Source: Corythoichthys intestinalis
Lineage: Eukaryota; Chordata; Actinopteri; Syngnathiformes; Syngnathidae
Assembly: GCF_030265065.1 (NCBI RefSeq)
Contig: NC_080414.1
Coordinates: 19,013,501-19,077,500, forward strand
Length of the DNA stretch: 64,000 bases
Reading direction: 5' to 3'
Shown here piece after piece: positions 13,101 through 23,500 of the stretch (within the stretch, counting starts at the first letter, position 1; each line of letters begins with the position of its first letter). The position numbers and the translations under genes were made by a program. A model generated the notes under the pieces. It saw nothing but the letters and a program-made list of their open reading frames with translations. It was not told where the DNA came from and did no database searches.

Positions 13101-16100
13101 AGTTCATCAGCCATAAAGAAAGACGGCGCATTGGCTTTGGGCTGCATGTAGGCCACGTGGGGTGCAGTGGGGGGATAGATATGGTAGGTAGGAAACACCT
13201 GCAGTGAAACAAAAAAAATTCAGCTTCCCATTTATTGCGAAATGAAAACTTAAGAGAGCGAATCAGTCTCTGACTGAAAGATATTCTGCATCAAGATTAC
13301 CAAAGTTTAAAACGATTAATTGATAAGGTATTCAAATGAGCAAACCATGCCAGCCATTGGCGCAGGTGTGTTGTCCGTGAAGAAGTAAGTGGTCCCCCCG
13401 ACAGTCTCCTTCTGGATGATGTGAGCGCTCTGGTCAGCTGCCGTGGTGGGCACCATGTAGTTGACCGGGTTGGGCGTGTGGCTGCGGCGGCGCGGGGCGG
13501 GCGAGGTGTGCGGTGTAATTTTTGGCGAGTGAAGGGGGGACGATCCCGCCGATAAGGACATGCCTGAAATCAGAAAATTGGTGGGTGTTTGAATTCGGAA
13601 GAGTATAAAAAAGGTCAAATACAAAAAAAAAAAAGAGACAACACCTGGAACCAGAGATGCCGCGGTGGAGCTGCTGATGCCCGGGTGGGCAAAGATAGGT
13701 GAAGGGAAGGCCTGGACAGATGATGGAGCCATGGTGGCCATTCGTGGAGCTCCCTTAGGGATAAACTCACTTGCTGTCGGATTGGGCGCCTAGAAGAAAA
13801 AGTGGGTTACACATAGGCCTGTCGCGATAACAAATTTTAGTGTGCGATAATTTATTTAATAAATTCTTGCGATATGCGATATTATTGCACCCCACCCAAT
13901 TTTTAAAAAATAAATAAAAAATTTACAATAACACTGAGAATACAGTATATATTAATAGATCATGTACACCCATTTAAACGCAATAAATGTTTACTCTTAA
14001 ATTTAAAAATAATTTTTAGGAAATCACAACTAAAACAATAGACCATGCCTCTTTTAAGTAAAAGACAACAATATTAATACTGCACAGAAACAGAGAAGAA
14101 ATCAAATGTGTTTTTTAAGAAAAAATAAAATTCCACTTAATAATTTAAGCATCTAGGCAAATGAAAACGTTTCCCCTCATAGCTTCTGCTATGGCGTTCC
14201 ATGCGTAATACAGTGGTACCTCTACATACTGAGTTAATTCGTTCCAGGAGCTTGTTTGTAAGTCGAAATGGTCGTATGTCGAGCAGTATTTTCCCATAAG
14301 AATACATTATAATTCCAATCATTCGTTCCACAGCCCAAAAACCCACACTACATCCTAAATAAATACTGCTGTTACTATTGCAAATAGCAATTACAAAGAG
14401 CAAAACAAATAAAATATTAATAAAAATCAGAATAACAATAATATAATAATAGCAATAATAACAATAATACAGTACCTGTAATAATGTAACGAATCGGCTT
14501 CTAATGTGGCGGACTTTTTTTGCTGTAACTGAACGCACCGCGGGGCTGACGGTGAGCAAGGGAGCGCTATTTTACTTTCTGTTTCGATCCTGGCGTCAAC
14601 AGCAGTGGACACTCGGCGAGTTGATGGAATAAATGATTTGAAACCTGACGAAGCTGGCGATTTCTTAGGCGATGTTACCACAATAAGAACCGTCACCTTA
14701 ACTTATAAAGACCGGCGAACGGAGGGGGACCGCCGGCCGAGATCGGCATTCTACGACCCAGTTCATGGATGCACACACCATGCTTATATTTTGCTATCTT
14801 TCACATCTTCATTTCAATGGTAAGCGTCACATTTTCTTTTTTTCTCCACCTGCACTAAACTTAAACTGCACTAAACTAAAAACAGAACTAAAATGCATTT
14901 TGCGTAGTTGGTAACAAGGAAGCCGAACTTTTAACAGCACGTCAGCTACACGCGCGCACGCAGGTGCACTCGAGGCGATAAATCGCAGCGGAAAAATTAT
15001 CGCCTTCATTTTTATTTACCGTGCGATAAATGGAATTATTGCATATTGCGACAGGCTTAGTTACACACACAAAATCCATCTTACTTTGATGGATGTACAA
15101 GGCCTATGATGACTTCTTATGTCAAGGTGTGATAAATCCAAGATGTTTTGCAACTGCATCATAAACAATGAATCCCGGCATCATTTTTGCTCACCTTCCT
15201 CCGTTGAGAAATGCCGAGAGCACCAAAATCGCTGAACAGTGATGAAGTGGGAGAGTTGACAGGGTCTACATGGAGTAGTAAAAGAAAATTTTAAAAGATT
15301 TTTTGGAAGGAAATTGGGGCAATGCTGGTTTTACCATGAGAGCTGTGGCTGAAATTCTTGGCACCATCGTTGAGCAGACTAGGAGAGCTGCTGCTGGTAG
15401 TAATTCGCTGCCAAGAGAAATCGAGAAGCATTCAAAACAAGGATTGTATATCGTTTTAACTACAAACTGTACTTGATTGCATGCTGCAATACCTGCATCA
15501 TGGAGTATTTCGATTCTGCTGGACTTCCAAATCCATTCACTCCAATAAAACTGCTGCTAAAGTAGGAATTGGTGAGGTTAGCGTCACTCAGACTCGCTCC
15601 CTCCATCCCTGGAACTGCGAAAAGGCAAGGAAGGGTGAATTTCGGACTTTGAACTAGAAAAAAAGATGCTGCAAAGTCAAGTGAACGTTCCACAGTAAGT
15701 GTAACCAATCACAAGGCTCAATAAGAAAGAATGTAAACAGTTCCACAAGTGCAAGTCGTTGCGATAATAAACGACGCTGCGGTTTAGCGTTAAGTTATTT
15801 GACAGTTTACCTGGTCGTTATTTTTGATGCGAAAATAACTATTCCCGGTGTAATTGTACCAGCGAAAATGGGATACAAACAAAAACACCACCTCGTGGAG
15901 GGCTAGGTTAGCTGCGTTACGTTAGCAACACAGCTACAATTCACAGACGCCATGTAAACAAACAAACTAAATATGATAAAATCCTACACATATTCATACT
16001 GGTTTTAGTCGGTACTTATTGTAATATAATTGAAGTCTAATTAGTCTGGAAAATCCTGGTTAGAAGCGACGCGGCGCTAACATTGACTGCTTTCTTTCCA

Positions 16101-16733
16101 CTCGCAGCTGTCAGACTACCAGGCCTCCATAGCGTGAGAGGCAACAGGCTATTACATCTTCATTTCCACAACAACAGTCACGTCACTGTTAAGTAGACAC
16201 CCAGTGAGCTCCACAGAAGAGTAAATGTCGCCGCAGAATCGCATATGACAGGTTACTATGCTCTAAATTGTTTGAAAGACGACGAGGCCTCACTGAATCC
16301 CCGGGCTAAATTTTCAGTCAAGCCCGAGCAAGGTCCTCTTAAAGTCGGTTTATTCCCCAAGTGAGGTCCCGGCTCTGAAGTAAAAGCGTTACTCACTGGC
16401 AAGCAACGACCCGTCCAAAGAGTTCCCCGCGGGTCCCATGGCTTCATTCTTCTTGGGCACACCGGTTCCTCCTCCTCCTCCGCCGCCGCCGCCGCCGGGG
16501 CAGGAGGCCGCGGAACCGCCGAGGGAATACCCTCCTGGAGTCCCGCCGCCCCCGGATAGAGACAACGGGACGGGGCTCAGGCTAGCCATGGACGGATCCT
16601 CATGCAGGAACTGGCACTCGTCTCCATAGAAGCACGTTTTGTCTTTCGCGTAGTAACGGCAAAACTTCACCTTGACATTGGGTATCCCAGCACCCCCGAG
16701 CGGAGCAGCTGAAGCTGGGAGTCCGCTGTTCAT
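1176..16733 (-). CDS. pan3: PAN3, poly(A)-nuclease deadenylation complex regulatory subunit
   Basis: Eighteen coding exons (minus strand, 5' to 3'): 16733-16397, 15614-15493, 15407-15335, 15265-15195, 13789-13645, 13563-13346, 13198-13094, 13031-12974, 12897-12736, 10493-10377, 9923-9822, 7231-7066, 6898-6811, 6741-6602, 6499-6370, 1690-1626, 1542-1404, 1316-1176. They sum to 2,379 nt (792 aa plus stop) with all phases consistent. PAN3 recruits the PAN2 exonuclease to poly(A)-binding protein to start mRNA deadenylation in the cytoplasm. Seen: an N-terminal CCCH zinc finger ([20 protein letters not shown]) in exon 1; a PAM2-like PABP-binding motif ([11 protein letters not shown]) in exon 5; the pseudokinase region from exon 9 ([11 protein letters not shown]) through exon 14; and a C-terminal knob ending [12 protein letters not shown], close to human. 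The start is set at MNSG, as in human PAN3, not at the upstream in-frame GTG. The optional ~54-aa exon of the long human isoform was not found between exons 4 and 5. Introns carry several transposons. Confidence 0.96.
2264..2575 (+). mobile_element. hAT MITE (TAGGGCTG family), 5' part only
   Basis: Starts TAGGGCTGCCAAAATTATCG and matches the left 310 bp of the MITE at 36856, including the internal block around 2428-2500. The right end is missing. In the pan3 intron between exons 15 and 16. Confidence 0.7.
3352..4369 (+). mobile_element. hAT MITE (CCGATC-rich family), copy 1
   Basis: 1,018 bp with termini TAGGGTTGTTCCGATCAT and CGATCGGGACATCTCTA, flanked by an exact 8-bp duplication ATGAATAT (3344-3351 and 4370-4377). 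It carries an internal segment related to the TAGGGCTG MITE. Non-coding. Confidence 0.85.
4467..5974 (+). mobile_element. TIR MITE (TACAGTGATCCC family), copy 1
   Basis: Termini read TACAGTGATCCC on the left and AATCACTGTA on the right, consistent with TA target duplication. The same family recurs at 21684-22985 and, inverted and broken, around 26340-29215. A separate 802-bp element is inserted at 5065-5866. Confidence 0.7.
5065..5866. mobile_element. Non-autonomous element with long, perfect TIRs
   Basis: 802 bp beginning GGCTACGTTCATACTACAGG and ending with its exact reverse complement. The inverted repeats are identical for about 45 bp. The flanks share TAT on both sides. No transposase is encoded. 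It lies inside the TACAGTGATCCC element. Confidence 0.8.
7946..9473 (-). mobile_element. Tc1-like transposon in pan3 intron, degraded
   Basis: Full-length Tc1-like element with TIRs (GGTATGAAAAAGTATCTGAA at the left, inverted at the right). The minus-strand transposase remnant (8664-9236) keeps the paired helix-turn-helix ([40 protein letters not shown]) and the GRPPKMT hook. The catalytic DDE half (about 8250-8660) is scattered over other frames. A G-run of about 24 nt lies at 8136-8159. Confidence 0.85.
10741..11709. mobile_element. hAT-like MITE in pan3 intron
   Basis: The left end AAGGCTTCAACAACTAATCG resembles the inverted right end AAGGGCTGAAACTAACGATT. About 970 bp, no coding capacity seen. 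The target duplication is not clear. Confidence 0.5.
11865..12629 (-). mobile_element. Deleted Tc1-like copy
   Basis: 765 bp with both TACAGTGGCATGAAAAAGT-type TIRs of the family at 7946, but lacking about half of the element. The minus-strand N-terminal transposase part (11905-12261) is open with the HTH region; the catalytic half is deleted. In the intron between pan3 exons 9 and 10. Confidence 0.85.
13814..15059. mobile_element. hAT MITE with GCGATA-rich ends
   Basis: 1,246 bp, termini TAGGCCTGTCGCGATA and TATTGCGACAGGCTTA, flanked by the exact 8-bp duplication GTTACACA (13806-13813, 15060-15067). A second repeat (CAGTGGTACCTCTACATACT, from about 14210) appears nested in it. It sits between pan3 exons 4 and 5. 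Confidence 0.85.
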
Positions 16734-17000
16734 GGCGCCGCCACCGCCGCCGTTGCTGCCGGAAGACACTCAAACATAGAGAGACGCACAGGGCCAGCGA
16801 GCTAGCCAGGCTCGGCTAGCCTGCAAGCAAACCTTTTCCGCGGACTAAAATTCACCTCCGCTATGGCATCGGGACCACTTCAAAATAGCGCTGCGGTACT
16901 CACGTCATCACGCTGGGGTGCATGTTTGCCTTCCGGACTTAGATCATTGCACGCGCGAAGCAGCGATCGCTGGGGTCGCCATCCATGCAGACGTTTTTCT
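16390..17000 (-). promoter_or_regulatory. GC-rich pan3 first exon and promoter region
   Basis: A CpG-rich island-like stretch covers the first pan3 coding exon (with a proline/glycine-coding CCG/CCT run near 16470-16500) and the sequence upstream. No TATA box is evident. flt3 starts 3.8 kb away in the opposite direction, so the two genes are divergent but probably do not share a core promoter. Confidence 0.5.
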
Positions 17001-17220
17001 TTGCTAATATCAAAGAAGAAAAAGTGTAGCCTGTTGTTGTTTTTGCTCACTGGCAGGCTGCCTGCCTTGCTCTGCTTGGGAGCCGCGTTGCATTGTGGGT
17101 CAGCGCTTCTCTATGTGCAGACAGGACTTGCTGCAAGTGCAAGCTTCACTGTTTTGCAGGGAAAATTCTTTTCCAGCATGAAAACATATTACAGAAGCAA
17201 ATGAATCGAGAGAAGTAGTA

Positions 17221-17300
17221 GTAAGGCAAGGCAAGGCAAATTTATTTATATAGCACAATTCAACACAAGGCAATTCAAAGTGCTTTACATCACATGAGTA
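17221..17300 (+). repeat. Fragment of a common fish retroposon tail
   Basis: AAGGCAAGGCAAATTTATTT followed by a TATATAGCAC and a CAAAGTGCTTTACAT motif is a widespread fish repeat, probably a LINE/SINE 3' tail. Only about 80 bp is present; class assignment is from memory. Confidence 0.45.
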
Positions 17301-17525
17301 CACACAGTAGTAGCAGCAATCATCATAATATCTCTTTGAGATTGGAACATTTCTCCCTAAAAAGCTGAAATATTGTCTCCTAAATATTATTTTAATTGTA
17401 ATAAGTTGAAGTTCTGCTGTTTAAAATTAGCCTCTCAACACTTTAAATTTGCATAATGGCAATGATTAAAGGCTTCAAGCACCTTTGGTTCATAAACATA
17501 CCGTACTGTATTTATTTATTTATTT

Positions 17526-18814
17526 TAGGGCTGTCAAAATTATCGCGTTAACTAGCGGTAATTAATTTTTGAGATTAATCACGATAAAATAGTTGACGCA
17601 ATTAACGCACATGCCCCGCTCAAACAGATTAAAATGACAGCACAGGGTCATGTGCACTTGTTACTTGTGTTTTTTGGAGTTTTGTCACCCTCTGCTGGCG
17701 CTTGGGTGCGACTAATTTTATGACCGTGAGAATTGTGTTATTATTGACATCAACAATGGTGACCTACTAGTTTATTTTTTGATTGAAAATTTTACAAATT
17801 TTATTCAAACGAAAACATTACGAGGGTTTTAATATAAAATTTCCGTAACTTGTACTAAGATTTATCTTTCTATCCATGGATCGCTTTGACAGAATGTTAA
17901 TGTTAATGCCATCTTGTTGATTTATTGTTAAAATAAACAAATACAGTACTTATGTACAGTATGTTGAATGCATATATCCGTTTTGTGTCTTATCTTTCCA
18001 TTCCAACAATAATTTACAGAAAAAATATGGCATATTTTATAGATGGTTTGAATTGCCATTAATTACGATTAATTTTCAAGCTGTAATTAACTCGATTAAA
18101 AAATTTAATCGTTTGACAGCCCTACTCTTATTCCATATCAATTATTTATGTTACATAAAAACAAAGGAACTAAATATATTTTTAAATATTTTTATTGCAT
18201 TAACTTTTATAAGTATGAAAATTAAACAGTGCTGCAACGAATAGTCGATTAACTCGAGTAATTCGATTAGAAAAACAGCTTCGAATAAAATTTTTAGGCT
18301 TCGAGGATTCGTTTAATTAGTGTCGCCTTGTAATGGTTTGTTTTGAAAGTGTTTGCATTTAGTTTTATTGATTTGGGTGGATACACTGCCCTCTAGTGGC
18401 AATATGTAGATTACATAACTCATCTAACATGGCTAGATCCAGCTGCTCCTTGTTAGAACCAACATAAGTTTGTGAGCTTTTGTTAGAGCTAAAATGATTG
18501 TTTACAGTCACAGTGCTCTCCATATTTATTGGCACCCCTGAAAAACATGTGTTTTTTAGGTTCCAATATATACATTTTTTATTCAAATAATATGGGACCT
18601 TAATGGAAAAAAAGAGAAAAATCCAACCTTCAATACAAGTGCATTCATTCAGTGGGGAAAAAATCCCCAAATGTCTTATCTTTCCATTCCAACAATAATT
18701 TACAGAAAAAATATGGCATATTTTAAAGATGGTTTGAATTGCGATTAATTACAATTAATTAATTTTTAAGCTGTGATTAACTCAATTAAACATTTTGATC
18801 GTTTGACAGCCCTA
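17526..18814 (+). mobile_element. Composite hAT MITE with two right ends
   Basis: A complete TAGGGCTG MITE (17526-18124) is followed by a linker, part of a second hAT MITE (about 18232-18500), a Tc1 fragment (about 18505-18663) and a second copy of the MITE right end (18671-18814). The exact 8-bp duplication ATTTATTT flanks the whole composite (17518-17525 and 18815-18822), not the first MITE. Confidence 0.8.
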
Positions 18815-18913
18815 ATTTATTTATATGTAAAATTTCAAAATTATATAGAATTTTAACGTAATTCTGTGATACTTTGATAAACCGCTAGACGGAGCCGTCA
18901 TTTTCTTGCTAAT

Positions 18914-20197
18914 ACTGTATACACAAGGGTGTAGGTTTGGTCTCAACATTGGTAGGGACGATATAACAGCATAACCAGCATGTACACTTTTTTGCTGGTG
19001 ACGGGACATTAATAAGACCAAACAGATCGGATGAATAGGGGTACGGGCTGCATTTCTCACGAATACAAGCCTAATTAATTGATAGTCAAATAATCAATGC
19101 AAAATACGTACATCTGCATTGTACTAACTTTCATATGTATTGGTTCAGGTGATAAACTGTTCCATATTTCAATATTTGAACACCTCTTAGTCCGGGAATA
19201 ACAAAAATAAACAAAAATTCAGCCTTTCTTCAGGTAAGACACTACTGATTTTGTCCACAAGCACAGCCAAACTCAACAAAAAAATGAAAGCTCCTTTGGG
19301 CTGCTTTAAAACCACATAAATAAAATAAAAATGAAAATTGGGGCGAAAGGGATAAACCTCAGTTCACTACATTCCTCACACTTTAACATTAACAGGAGAA
19401 AATACATACAGTAGGACACTTCTAAGCTTCCGACTTGTTTTGCAGGTTAGCAAATTCACACAGTTTAATGTTAAGCCAACGCTGATACAGGTTGGACTTT
19501 CAGTAGCAAAACTAGTGGTATGTTCCCCACCTCCACAACATTGACGTCTTTTTACAGGAAATACAGTGGCTGCAGCTGCTGCTGGCCGAAAAAAAAAACC
19601 TTCTAATTCAAAGGGGATGGCGGAGGCGGCATGTTGTTTCTGTCTGTAGCTGGAGGAGGGGGTGGGGGGGGGTCAAGTTATCAACCAATCAAATGTGCAT
19701 TTGAAGGGAAAAAAATGGACCTGCACATTCAGCAAGTGCAAAGGTTTAAATGTAAGTCTGAACATAATGAAAATAATTCACCTAATAATGGTAGGGTCTA
19801 TTCTAGGGGTAGCCAACTCCGGTCCTCGAGGGCCCCTATCCAGCTTGTTTTCCATGTCTCCCTCCTTTAAAACACCTGAATGAAATGATCAGCTCATCAG
19901 TAACCGCTGCAGGACCCTTATAACGATCCTGATTATTTGAGTCAGGTGTGTTGGAGGAGGGAGACATGGAAAACAAGCTGGATAGGGGCCCTCGAGGACC
20001 GGAGTTGGCTACCCCTGGTCTATTCTATCCTTACAACATAAGGGAGGACAATCTAAATTACCCATATAACTGAACTCATTACATAATGCAAATAAGGTTG
20101 CTTAAAAGTTGGTGGGGACAATTTGAGAATCCTGAAAAGTTACTAGTGTTATGTCCCTACCGTTCCTATGCAAACCTACGCTCTTGTGTATACAGTT
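18914..20197. mobile_element. TIR element between pan3 and flt3
   Basis: The left end ACTGTATACACAAGGGTGTA and the inverted right end ACTGTATACACAAGAGCGTA match over about 40 bp with a few mismatches. No transposase seen. It contains a hAT foldback at 19804-20017 and shares GGTAGGGAC sub-terminally at both ends. Confidence 0.65.
19804..20017. mobile_element. hAT foldback MITE
   Basis: 214 bp whose two arms (AGGGGTAGCCAACTCCGGTC and its complement) pair over roughly 60 bp, leaving a short loop. The exact 8-bp duplication GTCTATTC flanks it (19796-19803, 20018-20025). Confidence 0.9.
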
Positions 20198-20502
20198 TGT
20201 TTTTTCATCTATGAACAAACAACAGAAGGTAATTGTTGTTTGTTCATAAATAATAATGAAAAAAATATCTGGCAGATGTTAGCATTGTTTTAGCATAATT
20301 TGTATTTTTGGAATTAACTGCTTTTAAAAATAATGACGATCAAATGCAAGGGAGATTAGTATCAGCAGTAGTTTTAGGAACTTTAAAGTGGGAAGTAGAC
20401 AAGTTGCCCTATCAGGTAGCCACGTGGCTTCCCCTTTAATAATAAAATAACAAAGCTTGACTCCACCTTACAAGTTTCGATGTCAAAGACGAAGAGAGAC
20501 AG

Positions 20503-23500
20503 ATGTTCAGGCACAGACAAATGATTGCAGGTGATTCTGATGTTTTTTTAGGTGTTTTTAATTGCTTACATCCTACGGAAAACTACATTTAATTCAACTT
20601 TAAATGACATGCTTGATTATAATTATCGATAATATCTTTTTAGGTGTTCTGCTGCTGTGTGCTTTTGTTGTGCATGGCTGCAATGGCATCGTCTTACAGG
20701 AGAACACCTGTGAATCAAATCAAACGGTACTTGCATCAAGTATATGTGTATTTTTTCATGTGTGAAGATTTTATTCAAGATGTATTTCCAGGTGGAGTGT
20801 TTCCATCCATTAGACCACCTGAATGCATCGCTTCCAGTTCGTTTGGAGGTGGATGCAGGCAAGATGCTTTTCATCTCCCTGGATGGCCTCCACAGCTGCA
20901 GTTTCAGTAGAGGATCAGATGCCGTACCAACAACGTAAGTGTTGTTTGTGATTTTTTTCCCCTAATTGAATGGCTAAGATTAATTGTGGAGGAAGAAGTT
21001 TAATTGTGGGTGAAAAACCTAGTTCAAGACTCAATAGTACTGGTAAATTTAAAGCTTAAAACCTAATAACAATATAATTATAATAATTTTTTTTAAGCTT
21101 TAACAACTTTCATCTCCAGAGTTAAAAGCGTTAACTTTGACAGCACTAATAATTAAATAATAATTGATGATTATGATGTTTTAAAATGTCACAATTTATA
21201 ATTAATAGTGTTGTCCGATAATGACTTTTTAAACATTATTCTGATATTGTCCAACACCAAAAATCCGATAGCGATATCAAACCGATATCGATACATGCGG
21301 TCGTGGACTTATTCTGGCTAATTGTATTGTGATGCCCTACTGGATGTTTGAGTTTATAATTTTTTAACTATATTGTATTTTATAGTGTATTATTTAGAAT
21401 AGTATTTATACATAATAATTTATAATAAATTTGTCATAGTTTGAATTATATTTAATTATAATGTAATAATATTGGCCCAAAACAGATCATGAAAAACCGA
21501 TGTCGATATTATTCGATATCATTTTAAAATGCTTTTATGGGCTGGTAATATCGGACAACTTTAATCCATTATTATTGTCATTGTAATTATTAAACACATA
21601 ATTACATTTACTTGAATCAAACAATGTAAATATGCACCCACAAACTAGTATTTTTAACTTTTTAAAAACGGTACAGTGATCCAGTACAGTGATCGTTTTT
21701 TGCAGTTAATGGGCAACAAAAGCCCCCAGGATAAGTGAAAATACGCGAAGTAGCACCAAAAAAAAAAAAAAAAATGTATGTTCAATGCATTTATTCAGAT
21801 TTATCCTTGGATGCACATAAGACATGTTTTTTCACTTTTTTCCCAAAGTATAATTTAAAAAGAACATTTATGTATATATAAATTAGGGGTGTCAAACGAT
21901 TAAAATTTTTAATCGAGTTAATTACGGCTTAAAAATTAATTAATCGTAATTGATCGCAATTAATCGCAATTCAAACCATCTATAAAATATGCCATATTTT
22001 TCTGTAAATTATTGTTAGACTGGAAAGATGAGACACAAGATGGATATATACATTCAACATACGGTACATAAGTACTGTATTTGTTTATTATAACAATAAA
22101 TCAACAAGATGGCATTACCATAATTAACATTCTGTTAAAGCGATCCATGGATAGAAAGACTTGTAGTTCTTAAAAGATAAATGTTAGTACAAGTTATAGA
22201 AATGTTATGTTAAAACCCCTCTTAATGTTTACGTTTTAATAAAATTTGTGAAATTTTCAATCAAAAAATAAACTAGTAGCCCGCCATCGTTGATGCCAAA
22301 AATTACTTACACAATGCTCATGGGTGCTGAAGCCTATAAAATCAATCGCACCCAAGCGCCAGCAGAGGGTGACAAAAACACAACAAGTACACATTTGACT
22401 GTGCTGTCATTTTAATGTTTGAGCGGGGCATGTGCGTTAATTGCGTCAAAAATTTTAACATGATTAATTCTTTTTTTTTAAATTACCGCCCGTTAACGCG
22501 ATAATTTTGACAGCCTTAATATAAATATTTTAATAAATGCTTTTTAAGCACTTCAAGTTTTAAACATGTTACTGTCCCACCAAATTATTTCTAAACAAGA
22601 ATAAAGTAGAAAAATGGCTTGTCTTTATTAAAGGCTTCATTGAGTGTGCCCACTCAAATACGCTCAAGCTGCTCACTTACACACAAGGAGTTGCCACAGC
22701 AACTGTTTAACAGTTAAACGATGTTGACACATGCGGCGCTTCGAAGATTTGGCTTACAAGCTTTACTGGCAAGATCGAACCTTAACTGTCTGTCAATCAT
22801 CTTTAACTTTAATAAGCAACTCCAGTGCAACACCTGACCAAGAAAAGCGGCAGGAGCGAGAGTGAGAGAGTATGTGATCGGATCGGAACAGCACTGTAAA
22901 ATACTGCATTTATTTATTTATTTTTCAATTGAAAAAAAAAATTCTGCGATGGACTGAGGGCGCGAAGTAGCGAGGGGTCACTGTATTCCTATTCAAAATC
23001 AACTAGTTGTATGCTAGCATGTGTCGTATTATTGAGCTAAGGTAAATTAAAATTACCGTACTCAAAAAAAATTTTTTTAATCACTACATGCAAACAAAAA
23101 AAAATGTCACAAAAAGTACCTTTGCCTTGACATATGAGTTTAATTTGTTCCATGACCACTGTCGTCTCAAATCACTTTTTCATTTCCTCATTTGATTAAC
23201 CAAAAATGTCATTAATCCTTTCCATTCATGTTTTTGATTGTGATGTTTTCTTTCCTTCTGGACAGTAACAGAAGCTCCTCCATGACACCGCCAGTGCTTT
23301 CTGAGAGCTATTCTGGCGAATACACTTTGAGATGTGGGCACGGGTTCTCGTTGTCCTTTTCTCTCCATGTCATCACAAGTGAGAACTTGCTCCTTCTCGT
23401 GTTGCGAATCAGTCAATTGTCACAATGTGACTTATTCTGGCATTTGTTTTCTCGCCCAGAACGTCCCACAATACCTCGTCTGACACTGGTCCGCGTCGAT

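Noticed and set aside
14137-14823. Overlapping ORFs of up to 140 aa in a pan3 intron
   Set aside because: They fall in a hAT MITE and an inner repeat, with simple-sequence stretches.
16734-16769. Upstream in-frame extension of pan3 exon 1 (SSGSNGGGGGA)
   Set aside because: It begins at GTG, not ATG; MNSG at 16733 matches the human start.
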